Source: Ailurus styani | Taxonomy: Eukaryota; Chordata; Mammalia; Carnivora; Ailuridae | Assembly: GCA_002007465.1 (NCBI GenBank) | Contig: LNAC01000039.1 | Location: 337,867 to 401,866, forward strand | Direction: 5' to 3' | Length of the DNA: 64,000 nucleotides | Shown: piece after piece, positions 33,636-44,911 of the stretch | How the letters are laid out: each line of letters begins with the position of its first letter | How positions within the stretch are numbered: position 1 is the first letter of the stretch | Translations under genes and position numbers: made by a program | Notes under the pieces: model-generated | What the model saw: the letters and a program-made list of their open reading frames with translations, nothing else | Database searches by the model: none | Told to the model about the DNA's origin: nothing

Positions 33636-34620
33636 TATACCTAACTCATTTTAACCATATATAAAATAATTTTAGATATGATATGTAATACAAGTCCTAT
33701 AACAAAATATTAAAATTAACATATCTAATTCATGGCCTGTAATTTTAAGAAGTGTTTTATATTATAAAACTCCATAAGGGAAAAACTAAAAATGATTGAA
33801 GTTCATTACAGTGGACTTCAAACCTATCATATAATTCAAATCCTGAGAATACATTTCATTCTTAAAGTATAAAGTGCAACTAAAAGAGGGTTGTAAAATT
33901 CATTAACATTTTATCATTTTATTTAGATTTTTCAATGTTAAATTTTAGAGGGAATATACTTAATAATGAACATATACTCAGATAATTTAGGGTTAGATGA
34001 TTCACTTCATCTAAATTTAATCTTAGCATAATAATTGTTAAAATCTAGATAATAATCAAGTTATTATTTGTGATTTAAAAATTTTTTTGACCTTCACCAT
34101 TTTTATTTAACTACTTTTTCTCTTCAAACATCTCAGCTGTGTCATGTTACAACTGTATATGTAAAAAATTAATTTCTTCTTGCTTTTTCATTTCCTCTTG
34201 GAATCCAGTATTAATCATTCACTGATGTTGACACTTAAAGTCAAATTTATATATAGATTACCTGTTACTTATAAAAGTAATGATGGCTGTTTATATGAGT
34301 GAAATCTTTTATTTCAAATATATTTTAGTTTTATAAAGTACAATTCATTTACACATCAGAGTCTCAGACATTTAAGTAAAGTGAGTACATTACGTATAAA
34401 TTAAATATGTGTGGATCTTTTTCATATTAACTGTTTGTATCATTAACCAGACTTCAGTCACTTAGAGAAACTTGTTAGCAAATTGAAAGGCAGAGTACAA
34501 ATTAAGGAATTATTTACAATGCATAGACAAAGGGTTAATGTCCTTGTGGTATAAAGAAAGTATGTGAATTAGTAAGAATAAACAAGCATCCTTGTCAAAA
34601 ACAGGCAATGGACAGGAACG

Positions 34621-34843
34621 TAGAAATTCATAAAAGTATAAATACAGAAACTAAACAAATAAAAGCGTAAAGCAACATTTAACAAATGAGAGTTCAGCAA
34701 GTTATTATTATTATTTTAATGATAATACTTGNATAGAAATTCATAAAAGTATAAATACAGAAACTAAACAAATAAAAGCGTAAGCAACATTTAACAAATG
34801 AGAGTTCAGCAAGTTATTATTATTATTTTAATGATAATACTTG
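34621..34843. repeat. 111-bp local duplication joined by a single N (copy 2)
   Basis: Same structure as 27914-28136, with the N at 34732. The placeholder itself has been copied along with the block. Confidence 0.95.
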
Positions 34844-35546
34844 ATGCTTTGGAAGTTGGAGAGAAATATTCTCCTATACCTTTGGCAGAGATATATACTG
34901 ATACAAGCAAGTTTCTACAGTATAATTTGGCAGTACACATCAAAAGCCTGTGAATAAGGATGGATGTACATAAAGACTTTTGTCATAGCACTTTTTATAA
35001 AAACAAAAAATTGGAAACAAATAAATGTTTATTATTAGATGATTGGTTAAATTATAAACCTCCATGTAATATAACCAGTTTTTAAAAATGATGTTTTTAA
35101 ACTTAGATTGTTAAACTGTATTCAGAGGTATCTTAGATTTCCTTGGGAGGGGGTACTTTGAGGACCACTGGGAGACGGGGAGGCTGAGTACAACTTGATT
35201 CTGCTCAACCAGAGCAGCTTTGTGCCTGTTTTTTAGTATAGAAGTTTCAAAAAATGAGAGTATACCTGGAGAAAATGGGGGGGGGCGGAGAATTTGGCTG
35301 CTGAAAAACACAGTCTCGAAGGGTTCAATGCAAAGGAAAGATATTTAGTTACCTTGTCAAATGAAAAGTAGTAGAGTATAAAACATTGGATGTAGTTGGG
35401 TCTCAATGTTTAAAAAAAATGTATCTCCATCTGTCTATACATATGAAAAAATGGAAGTTTATGGTTAATAAATTGGGTAACAAAAATCATAAGAAAAATG
35501 GCAGTAGTGATATGATGGAATTTCAGGTGATTTTTACCCTCTCTTC

Positions 35547-35957
35547 TGTTTTGTTTTCTTTTTAAAACACATTTCCAAGAAGTATTTATATATTAGTTAA
35601 GGCATGATTCAGGGTCCCAGGGTGGGGATCACCATGGACCTTCTCCTGCCTTCACAACACTGGGAGAAGGATGGAGGGCAGAGGAGAGGTGGAATAGAGC
35701 TGGTTCAGATCTTGCCAGGAAATGTAACTTCTGCTGGGTGGTCATCCTAGGTTGACACCCAGGATGTGGAGCAGAGGGACTTGTACACATACCGGTACCA
35801 TTCACACGTGGAGACACCACCCCCTTTATCAGTCATTGTCTTCTCATAGTGGTGGAAGTCAAGGTAGTTCTGCCAGCAGTTCCTGGTCTGGGGGCGTGGC
35901 TCCCAGAAGGGGCAGTCCAGCAGTTCTTGATTTTAGTCTTGATGTCTTCTACCAATG
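35547..35957 (-). pseudogene. COX6B1: Processed COX6B1 pseudogene (copy 2)
   Basis: Identical to the copy at 28840-29250, with the same lost start, frame-shifting deletion and premature stop. The stop codon of the old reading frame is at 35705-35707. The two are the same retrocopy seen twice and not two insertion events. Confidence 0.9.
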
Positions 35958-36131
35958 GTGCTGACTCCTAGACACACCTAGAACAACTCACAGCTCAATG
36001 TCTACCCTCTGTTTTTCTTATCTGTATTTTATAAAATGGACAGGTGCTATGTATGATGAGGTGGAAAAAAGCAATAGCAATTACTTATAAATACTTTTAA
36101 AGTGCTATCACATTTACATGCAAAGTCCCCT

Positions 36132-36307
36132 TTTAATATTGGTGTGGTCTAAATATAAGATCTACTACATGCCAGCTACTGTTGTAAGCAGTTGACATAC
36201 ATTAACTCATCTAATTATTATAACAACCCTAGTTAGGTATTAACATATACAAAACTTAAATAATGTGACCAAAGTCATGTTGCTGATTCAGTCTACCTTG
36301 ATACATT
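36132..36307 (-). mobile_element. MIR, antisense (copy 2)
   Basis: Identical to 29425-29600. Confidence 0.8.
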
Positions 36308-36594
36308 CCCTCTTGTTTACAAAGAATTCCATCTTATTAAACCCCAGCTCATGTTACCAATTCCCAAAAATTTCAAAAATAGTTTATAACTGCTAGATGT
36401 GAAAACTATTGAGGTGTTTGTATCTATTTTGTAATTTTGTTTGTATTTTCAGGCTTTTTTTTTTTTTTTTTAATCTCATCCTGTTAGAACCCTTTGACTC
36501 GCTGTAACTTCACTCACTGCCACCATCATATCCAGAAAGGAAACAAGAAGATCTTCTAAGTTGATCAGATGCTCATCCTTATTAAAACATTTTT

Positions 36595-36804
36595 GGGGCA
36601 CCTGGGTGGCTCAGTCGGTTAAGTGTCAACTCTTGATTTATCAGGCTCAGGTCATGATCTCAGGGTTGTGAGATCAAGTCCCATGTCAGGCTCTGCACTG
36701 GGCATGGAGCCTTCTTAGGATTTCCTCTTTTCCCCTCGCTCTGGCCCTACCACCTCTCCCTCCCTCTCTGAAAAAAGAAAAATAAATCAACACCTTAAAA
36801 AAAC
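36595..36804 (+). mobile_element. Older CAN-SINE (copy 2)
   Basis: Counterpart of 29888-30097. Confidence 0.92.
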
Positions 36805-37201
36805 ACACACAACCTTTCAGAAACCCTGTTTGTGATAGCCCTGGCCCTGAGTTACTATTTGTTTTTAAGCAAGCTGAGCACCACACACATACAGAAATGT
36901 ACAGTATCTACATGCTGGGACTCTGGAACAACAGAGAAATCATTTGTCCTTGGGACATACACAAATCATGTGTTTTTATACTTGAAGATGGCATTTTGTT
37001 TGCTATTATTTCCTGGTCTAGGCTTCCCACTGTCAGCAAGATTTATGCTTGACTTATTTATGGTAGTAAGTGATTGTGTTGAGCCATCCACATATTCTCT
37101 TATCTGTGACCCTTTGGGCCTTCACAGACCTAGGTGAAAAAGCTAGGAGGGAATGGAGTGCATTTAGAAATATTACAATCCCTACGTAATATGCTTTTTT
37201 C

Positions 37202-37202
37202 T

Positions 37203-37233
<31 letters not shown>

Positions 37234-37424
37234 AAGATTTTATTTATTTATTTCACAGAGGGAGAGAGATCACAAGGAGGCAGAGAGGCAGGCAGAGAGA
37301 GAGAGAGGGGGAAGCAGGCTCCCCGCCGAGCAGGGAGCCCGATGCGGGCCTCGATCCCAGGACCCTGAGATCATGACCTGAGCCGAAAGCAGAGGCATTA
37401 ACCCACTGAGCCACCCAGGCGCCC
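37202..37424 (-). mobile_element. CAN-SINE, young CACAGAGGGAGAGAG subfamily, antisense
   Basis: It carries TTTCACAGAGGGAGAGAGAT and CACAAGGAGGCAGAGAGG, shared with the copies at 47928 and 53063. The duplication AATATGCTTTTTTC at 37188-37201 and 37425-37438 is perfect. The right edge of the duplicated block falls inside its poly-T. Confidence 0.97.
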
Positions 37425-37438
37425 AATATGCTTTTTTC

Positions 37439-38357
37439 AATAGCAGATAGTTCATTTACAAAATACTATTTAGGTTTGATGAGGTCTAGAAAGATTCTAA
37501 GGGAAAAGGGTCGTGTAAAAGAAAGAAAGAATTATTAACAAGGGTAATGAAGTATGCTGAACAAATGGATGGAGAATACAGGAGAAAAGTATAGAGAAGT
37601 ATGCTAATGAAAATATAGAAATTAAAACAGTATTATTAAAAGGTGATGACCTAATCAGGAAACTATTATGATAGCCCTATGAATTAAATGAGCCCTTCTC
37701 CACATTTTTCTTGAATCCCTATCCCTAACTAAATCCATATCCCTAGCTGAAAGATAATTTTTAGACAAGTATTTAAGTATTAGAAAATCCATATATAGCA
37801 CATAAATTCATATGTAGTCATAAATTAATGAAGCCCTTGCCTAAAACTAAATGTGTTTTTTTTCTCTTTGGTTCTATAATTTGTAGTAATCTAAAAAATG
37901 TTATTTGGTGTAGCTGGGACCTTGCCTTACATATATCCAGTGATTCATCCAGTGAAAGAATTAGAGCTGAGTTGTGGAACTTGTTTCATGCCTGGAAAAA
38001 TCCCCTGGGGCTTTGTGACCCTTCTGTGATCAGTGGAGCAGGCTGGGCACTTGAAAAGGTTCTCTGATTTTTTTAGAGGAGGAGGGTTTGTTCATTCTTC
38101 ACCCAAATTTGCACCCACCATAAAGGTTTTCTCCCCATGGCATATAATATCCTGCTCTCTGATACATAGATTGGAAGAAGAAGGTAGTCATGGAGTTAAT
38201 AAAAAACCTTTCAAAATAATGTAGTATCTCATAGTCATTACTCTGTGTTAATTATTTTACATTAATAGGACTGAAGAGTATAGAGATGTAATCTATTTCC
38301 AAACCTTCTTTGCAAAGTACCTCTCAGATCTTTATGATGTAACTCTTAAGACTGTGT
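37439..38357. other. Single-copy stretch, nothing recognised
   Basis: Two overlapping frames of 79 and 63 codons near 37828-38224 lack any recognisable domain. Confidence 0.5.
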
Positions 38358-38553
38358 ATCCAAGATGGTAGTCACTAGCCTGGATGAATATTGAAATTTA
38401 AATTAATAAAAACTAAATAAAATATTTGGGTCCTCAGTTGCACTAACATTAAGTGCTCATTAGTTACACATGGCTACATATTAGCTACCACCATGGACAG
38501 CCCAAATGTAGAACATGTCTGTCCGCAACATAAAATTCTATTGGTCTGGACTC
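38358..38553. mobile_element. Ancient hAT-type MITE
   Basis: AGATGGTAGTCACTAGCC, ACACATGGCTACATATTAGC and AAATTCTATTGGTCTGG match the family seen at 20252-20433, in the opposite arrangement of parts. Confidence 0.65.
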
Positions 38554-38834
38554 CTTTTGAGGAGATACAGATACGTATGTAAATATGTCTTTGGAGGAGG
38601 TCAGCAATGTTGCCTCACCCATGTCTTTTAAAGTGTAAGTTTACTGAAGAGAAATAACCATAATATTTTTAAGCTTGTCCAAGATTGTTCTCACAACTTT
38701 GACAGTATACTATAATGACAGTAGATTAGCAAGGTAGCTAACTTTACTATGAGGAAAGCTTCGTTCAAGTTAATCAGTCATAGAGATTTACTGTGTTAAT
38801 CTGTAAAATATTTTAAAGTTGGGCTTCTGGGAAA
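38554..38834. other. Single-copy spacer
   Basis: Nothing is recognised. Confidence 0.5.
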
Positions 38835-39027
38835 TAGCATTATGTAGGTAGTGAAAAAGAACACCTGCTTTGAATATAGGAAACGTGATCTTTTCCCAGC
38901 TTTGTCACTAACTAGTTATAAGACTTTGGGCATTTTTCCTCCATGACTTATGTATTTTGTAACTGGAAATTTATATTTCATAACCAGAGATTTTATAACT
39001 GGAAAGTTATTATCAGAAATACTTTCT

Positions 39028-39225
39028 TTTAAGATTTATTTATTTATTTTAGAGAGCATAGGGGTTAGGGAGAGGCAGAGGGAGAGGTGGGGAGAGAGAA
39101 TCCCAAGCAGACTCCCACTGTGTGTGGAGCCCGATGCAGGGATCAGTCTCACAACCCTGAGATCACAATGTTGAGCCAAAAACCTAGAGTCTAACACTTA
39201 ACCATCTGAGCCACCCAGATGCCCC
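39028..39225 (-). mobile_element. Older CAN-SINE, antisense, in L1M
   Basis: TAAGATTTATTTATTTATTT and a diverged head GAGCCACCCAGATGCCCC. GAAATACTTTCT on the left and GAAAATACCTTCT on the right are an imperfect duplication. Confidence 0.92.
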
Positions 39226-39981
39226 TGAAAATACCTTCTGACCTCCTTCACTCATTTCACCTATTCCCCACCCCTGCCTCTGGCAACTACTAGTCTCTTC
39301 TCTTTATGTGTGAACTTGGAATTTTGTTGGTTTGCTTTTAAGATTCCACATGTGAGATCACCACATTTGTCTTTTATTATCTGACTTATTTTACTTAGCA
39401 TAATGCCCTCATAGTCCATCCATGTTGTTGCAGATGGCAAGATTTTATTATTTTTTATGGCTCAAAAATACTCCATTCCTCACATGCATATATAATATAT
39501 ATATAAACACATAATATATGTCCCATTTTCTTTATACATTCAGTTGGTGTACACTTAGGTTGTACAATAGCAAAGATAATATAAATAATGTTGCAGTAAA
39601 CATGAGGGTGCATATATCTTTTTTAATTAAAGTCTTCATTTTTTTTCTGATAAATGCCCAGAAGTAGAATTTCTGGATCACATGTTAGGTGTATTTAAAA
39701 AATTTTAAGGAACCTCCATACTATTTTTCATAGTGGTTGTACCTATTTATATTCCCTCCAACAATGCACAGGGGTTCCCTTTTTTTTCACATTCTCACCA
39801 ACACTTGTTATCTCTTGTCTTTTTGATACAGCCATTCTAACAAGTATGAGGTGATATTTAATTGTTGTATTGATTTGCAATTCCCTGATGATGAGTGATG
39901 TTAAAGATCTTTTCATGTATTGGTTGGCCATCTGTATGTCGTCTTGGAAAAATGTCTGTTCAGATCCTCTGTCCATTTTTC

Positions 39982-40150
39982 TTTTCTTTTTTTTTAAAGA
40001 AGGTTTCATTTATTTACTTGAGAGAAAGAGAGAGAGAGAGGTAGCAAGAGAGAGCAGGGGCTGGGGGGAATGGGGCTTGATCCCAGGACCCTGAGATCAT
40101 GACCTGAGCTGAAGGCAAACGCTTAACAGACTGAGCCACCCAGGCACCCT
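39982..40150 (-). mobile_element. CAN-SINE, antisense, in L1M
   Basis: Head GAGCCACCCAGGCACCC reversed. The duplication CTCTGTCCATTTTTC at 39967-39981 and 40151-40165 is perfect and restores the L1 text when removed. Confidence 0.96.
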
Positions 40151-40324
40151 CTCTGTCCATTTTTCAATCAGATTGTTTTTTGCAGCTGCGTTGTATGAAT
40201 TCTTTGTATATGTTGGATATTAGCCCCTTATCAGATATGTGATTTGCAAATATTTTCTCCCATTCCGTAGGTTGCCATTTCATTTTGTTGATTTTTAGTT
40301 TTTGCTTAAGACTTTGGGCATTTA

Positions 40325-40528
40325 GGGCGCCTGGGTGGCTCAGTGGGTTAAAGCCGCTGCCTTCAGCTCAGGTCATGATTCCAGGGTCCTGGGATCGAGG
40401 CCCACATCGGGCTCTCTGCTCGGCAGGGAACCTGCTTCCTCCTCTCTCCTCTCTCTCTGCCTGCCTCTTTGCCTACTTGCAATCTCTCTCTCTGTGTCAA
40501 ATGAATAAATAAAATCTTAAAAAAAAAA
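40325..40528 (+). mobile_element. CAN-SINE, AAAGCCGCTGCC subfamily
   Basis: It has the same marker variants as 10731-10934. The perfect duplication AAGACTTTGGGCATTTA at 40308-40324 and 40529-40545 uses the same site as the L1M duplication. Confidence 0.97.
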
Positions 40529-40690
40529 AAGACTTTGGGCATTTAATTTCCCAACGTTAATTTGAGATTTAATTTCTTCATCTCTAAATTGTAGGTTTAA
40601 ATAAAATATTTTTTAAAGTCTCTTGTTGTAACAGTTAATTGCTATTACTTTTTTTTCTGATACAACTTTTATAAAAGACCTATAGTGTTG

Positions 40691-40903
40691 GTTTTTTGGT
40701 TTTTTGTTTTTTTTTTTATTTGACAGAGACACAGCGGGAGAGGGAACACAAGCAGGGGTAGTGAGAGAGGGAGAAGTAGTGGGAGAGGGAGAAGCAGGCT
40801 TCCTGCAGAGCAGGGAGCCCGATGTGGTGCTTGGTCCCAGGATGCTGGGATCATGACTGGAGCCAAAGGCAACCACTTAAGAGCTGAGCCACCCAGGTGC
40901 CCC
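40691..40903 (-). mobile_element. Older CAN-SINE, antisense
   Basis: ATTTGACAGAGACACAGCGG and AGGGAACACAAGCAGGGGTA with a partly repeated GTAGTGAGAGAGGGAGAAG. Reversed head GAGCCACCCAGGTGCCCC. Confidence 0.92.
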
Positions 40904-41984
40904 TGACCTATGGTTTTGAGTGGAAGAGATAATACAAAAAGAATGCGAAGGTGTGTTGATGCTGCTAAGAGAAACCTGTCCTTATACATAATTATTTTAT
41001 GACAACATTTAGCTGTGTAAATCACTAAACCGCTACCAAGGAGTGTGAGGATTCTGTTGGTCTTAAGTTGTAGCATCTTATCAAGATATTGCTTTCATCA
41101 TGTTCATTCCTTCTGTATAAAGACCTTGATTAGTTTTGGGGTCATGCGGATATGAATTTAGGTATCATTTCCTCTGATCACTAGTTCTTTGGCATTAGTG
41201 AGTTACATAACATGTCTACCTCAGTTTCCTGTTGGATGGATGAAATGATGTGTTACCTTTATCTCCTAGGGCTTGCAGCCAATTCAGAGGGATAGACACA
41301 TTATTACAGTAATGGGTGGGAAAGTTTGTTAGAGATGTGTACCACATATTATAAAAACAGAAAAGAAGGTTATTTAACTGAGACCTAGCCATCACAGAGA
41401 AGGAAGAGAATAGAATAGTGGAAGAGTGTATTCCAAGGCAGATGAGTAGTGTACACAGAGACCCTGGTATGTGAGGTGTACAGCTAAAACATAGAGAAGG
41501 AGTAGAAGAGTATGGTAAAAATGAAGCCTGGGAATATAGGCAAAGGCTAGAAAATAAAGTATTCAGAGTTTAAGCTTCATGCTGAGCACTGTGGGATCAC
41601 ACTGAAGACTTTAAAGCCTGTATTGATGAGCAGGGTAATGTGAACATACAGGGAGAGAAGGAGCAAATCTTTGCTTTAGGACGTTCATTCTAGCAGCAAT
41701 GTAGAAAATGGATTAAAAACAAAGAGACCATAGGAAGCTATTGTTTTTTCCAGTTTAAATGAGAAGTAATGAAGAATTTTATTAGGAAAATGAAGGACGG
41801 GAACAGAGTCTATACATATTAAGGAAGTAAAATCAGTATTAATTAGTTGGTGGTTGGTGTGGTGTTGAGGAAGGTGGAGATTTCTGTCTCAGGTGACAGA
41901 ATGGATGAGTAACTTTTCACTTGGTAAGGAATACATTAAGAAGAATTGACTATTGAGGTAATATGGTATATTTAGGAGGTTACA
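40904..41984. other. Single-copy and very old repeat DNA
   Basis: A MIR-like phrase lies at 41190-41290 (CTCAGTTTCCTGTTGGATGG). The part at 41360-41900 (GTGTATTCCAAGGCAGATGA, TTTAAGCTTCATGCTGAGCA) resembles an ancient repeat that I cannot name. No gene is seen. Confidence 0.45.
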
Positions 41985-42410
41985 CTTCGAAGTCAAACTG
42001 CCTGGTTTAAAATCCTGGCTTTCCCCTTCACTAACTTTGTGGCCATGGGTATGTTACTTAGTCCCTTGTGCCTTAATTTCCTTCATTAGCTTCATTTAAA
42101 AAATTTTGCTATTGAAGTATGGTTGACAGGTGTGTTTTATGTCAAGTGTACAACATAGTGATTCAACAATTCTATACATTATTCAATGCTCACTATATTA
42201 AGTACAGTCAGCATACAACATTATTATAGTATTATTGTTTTACCTGTGCTGTACTTTTCATCTCTGTGACCTATTTATTTTACAACTGAAAGTTGGTACC
42301 TTTAATCCCCTTCACCTATCTCATAACTTCATTTCTACGTGAGTTAATGTGTGTGAAATGCTTAGAATAATTTCTGGCATGTAAGCACTGTATGTGTTTA
42401 CCAGTAGTAG
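41985..42410 (+). mobile_element. MIR, sense, interrupted by an L1M piece
   Basis: Left part 41985-42097 holds CTGCCTGGTTTAAAATCCTG and CTTTGTGGCCATGGGTATGT. Right part 42327-42410 holds GTGAGTTAATGTGTGTGAAA and TGCTTAGAATAATTTCTGGC. Confidence 0.75.
42098..42326 (-). mobile_element. Old L1M fragment, antisense
   Basis: CTATTGAAGTATGGTTGACA, ACAACATAGTGATTCAACAA and TTACCTGTGCTGTACTTTTC are antisense L1M 3' text. CTTCATTT at 42090-42097 and 42327-42334 looks like the target duplication in the MIR. Confidence 0.8.
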
Positions 42411-42586
42411 TAGAGGATATGGGCTATTTCACTTACGGGCATGAGGGAAAGTCATATGGAAATATGTAATATGCAGTTAGATAATATGGGACTAGAGTCC
42501 AGTAGAGAAGTCTGGGCTGGAAATACCATAATGGAAGTTATATAAGTAGTAGTTGAAAAGGGAATATGGAAAATATCCCAAGGAAG

Positions 42587-42794
42587 GTTGCCTGGTGGCT
42601 CAGTTGGTTAATCATCTGCCTTTGGCTCAGGTCATGATCCCAGGGTCCTGGGATTAAGCCCCACATTGGGCTCCCTGCTCAGTGGGGGGTCTCCTTCTTC
42701 CTCTCCCTCTGCTGTTCCCCCTGCTAGTGATCTCTCTCTCTCTCTCTCTCCCTCAAAGAAATAAAATCTTCTTAAAAAATAAAAAGAAAGAAAA
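42587..42794 (+). mobile_element. Older CAN-SINE
   Basis: Head GGTTGCCTGGTGGCTCAGTT (diverged), a (TC)n-expanded middle, and tail AAATAAAATCTTCTT-like. AAAATATCCCAAGGAA before and AAAATACCCAAGGAA after form an imperfect duplication. Confidence 0.92.
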
Positions 42795-42873
42795 GAAAAT
42801 ACCCAAGGAAAGCAGATACAGTAAGAAGGCCAAGATGGAACATTAGGGAACAATGATAATTTAAAAGCCAAGG

Positions 42874-43460
42874 AATGCCATTTGCAGCGACGTGGATGGA
42901 ACCAGAGGGTATTATGCTAAGTGAAATAAGTCAATCAGAGAAAGACAATATGATCTCTCTGATATGAGGAATTTGAGGGACAGGGCGGGGGGTCGTGGGG
43001 GAGTAGGGAGGGAAAAAATGAAACAATGGGCACCTGGGTGGCTCATTCAGTTAAGCGGCTGCCTTCAGCTCAGGTCATGATCCCAGAGTCCTGGGATCGA
43101 GTCCCACATCAGGCTTCCTGCTCAGTGGGGAGCCTGCTTCTCCCTCTCCCTCTACCTGCCACTCTGCCTACTTGTGCTCTCTCTCTCTGTGTCAAATAAA
43201 TAAAATAATAATAAAAAAAAAAGAAAAAATGAAACAAGATGGGATCGGGAAGGAGACAAACCATAAGAGACTCTTAATCTCAAGAAACAAATTGAGAGTT
43301 CCTGGGGGATGGGAAGGTAGGGATAAGGCGGATGGGTTATAGACATTGGGGAGGGTTTGTGCTGTGGTGAGTGCTGTGAAAGGTGTAAGCCTGATGACTC
43401 ACAGACTTATACCCCTGGGGCAAATAATAATAAAATTAAAATTAAAAAATAAAATAAAAG
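42874..43460 (+). mobile_element. L1 3' end, sense, with nested SINE
   Basis: ATGCCATTTGCAGCGACGTG and AAGTGAAATAAGTCAATCAG are the end of L1 ORF2. ACCATAAGAGACTCTTAATC and GACTTATACCCCTGGGGCAA are the carnivore L1 3' UTR, closing with an A-rich tail. It is the sense counterpart of 21531-22060 and is 5'-truncated. Confidence 0.93.
43027..43222 (+). mobile_element. CAN-SINE inside L1 3' UTR
   Basis: Head GGGCACCTGGGTGGCTCATT. Perfect duplication GAAAAAATGAAACAA at 43012-43026 and 43223-43237, so it inserted after the L1. Confidence 0.97.
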
Positions 43461-43667
43461 TTAAGGAAGACGAACTTATAAATGGAATTGAGGGGGGTGA
43501 GTAGAGGAATAAGAAAGAAAATTGGGCCTTAGGGTCCCACATGCTAAAAGCAGTGAAAGAGTGATTAATGTCAAGTGCTATAAAGCTGACAAATATCATA
43601 AGACTGAAGAGTCCTCTGGATTTGCACCAAAGAAGCCAAAGTTTGACCTTAGTGAGAGCATTTCTTT

Positions 43668-43874
43668 CTTTTATTTCTTTTTTTAAGATTTTATTTATTT
43701 ACTTGACACAGAGAGAGAGATTACAAGTAGGCAGAGAGGCAGAGAGAGAGAGAGAGGAGGAAGCAGGCTCCCTGATGATCAGGGAGCCCAATGTGGGGCT
43801 CGATCCCAGGACCCTGAGATCACGACCTGAGCCGAAGGCAGAGGCTTTAACCCACTGAGCCACCCAGGGGCCCC
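43668..43874 (-). mobile_element. CAN-SINE, young, antisense
   Basis: The 17-base duplication AGTGAGAGCATTTCTTT at 43651-43667 and 43875-43891 is perfect. Reversed head GAGCCACCCAGGGGCCCC. Confidence 0.97.
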
Positions 43875-44164
43875 AGTGAGAGCATTTCTTTAGTGTTTGG
43901 TATAGAAGTCACTTTATCAAGGACTGAGGAATAAATGGATCAGGAGGCAATAGAAATGGTGAATTTATATATCTCTCTCTGATTTTGTTTAAGTTTAGTT
44001 TTATCAAAGTAATAGTTAAAAAATCAGTTAAAAAAATCAAGTAGAAGGAAAAAAAGGAAAAGCAAATCAATGTCCCCTTCCTCTCCATCTATACTTTTTA
44101 TACAGGAAGCCAAAGTAAAATTAGTCTAGCTGTGTCTTCTGGTATTTACTGCCATATTTCATAA

Positions 44165-44755
44165 ACTACTAGGTATTTATCCAGAGAATACAAAAATACT
44201 AATTCAAAGGGATACTTGCACCCCGATGTTTATAGCAGCATTACCTACAATAGATAAATTATCAAAACAGCCCAAGTCTCCATCAGCTGATGAATGGATA
44301 AAGACCATGTGGTTTACATATACAATGGAATATACTTAGCCGTAAAAAAGAAAAATCTTGCCATTTACAATAATATGGATGGAGCTAGAGAATACAGTGC
44401 TAAGCGAAATGAGTGAGTCAAAGAAAGATACTCTATGATTTCACTCAAATGTAGAATTTAAGAAACAAAGCAAACAAGCAAAGGCAATAAAGAAAGAAGA
44501 TAGAGAAGCATGCCAAGAAACAGATTCTTAACGATAGAGAACAATTTACAGAGGAGAGGTGGATGGGGGATAGGTTAAACAGGAGGTGGGGTTTAAGGAG
44601 TGGGCTTGTGATGGTATATGGGTGAGGACACAGGATGAGGTGTGAGATATGGAAGTGTTAAATTAGTGTACGCCTGAAACTAATATAATACTGTATGTTA
44701 ACTAACTGGAATTAAAAGAAAAACTTAAAAAAATTTTAAAAATAAAAGAAAAAGA
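44165..44755 (+). mobile_element. Older L1 3' end, sense
   Basis: CTAGGTATTTATCCAGAGAA, TTATAGCAGCATTACCTACA, GATGAATGGATAAAGACCAT and TACAATGGAATATACTTAGC are the ORF2 end. The 3' UTR ends CTGTATGTTAACTAACTGGA and an A-rich tail. Stops break the ORF. Confidence 0.93.
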
Positions 44756-44911
44756 AGAAGATTTACATCTTTTATACCACCTCTTCCCTTATTCTTAAAA
44801 AAAAGTTTAACATTTTTGGTTAAATTTAGTACTTTATTATAGCTACATGTATGTTTACAGAGAAATCACAGTATACTGTGATTGTTTTCCTTTTTTAAAA
44901 AACAGCTTTTA

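Larger units (their letters stand above)
31224..37232. repeat. 6,009-bp direct duplication, copy 2
   Basis: Every feature of copy 1 recurs here shifted by 6,707. The differences seen are A at 36516 (C in copy 1), A at 36549 (G) and G at 36849 (A). The right end continues without a break into the rest of the antisense SINE, so this copy has the true right flank, while copy 1 has the true left flank. Confidence 0.97.
38936..40307 (-). mobile_element. Old L1M fragment, antisense, with nested SINEs
   Basis: Antisense L1 3' UTR text (TATGTATTTTGTAACTGGAA, CTCTGGCAACTACTAG) leads into the ORF2 end (TTACTTAGCATAATGCCCTC, CCATCCATGTTGTTGCAGAT) and further ORF2 text (TGATTTGCAATTCCCTGATG, TGGATATTAGCCCCTTATCA). 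AAGACTTTGGGCATTT at 38920-38935 and 40308-40323 looks like its target duplication. Confidence 0.85.
38835..40610 (+). mobile_element. MIR interrupted by L1M and SINE insertions
   Basis: The left part at 38835-38935 holds TGATCTTTTCCCAGCTTTGT and CACTAACTAGTTATAAGACT. The right part at about 40529-40610 resumes with GACTTTGGGCATTTAATTTC and TTCTTCATCTCTAAATTGTA. Everything between arrived later. Confidence 0.65.
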
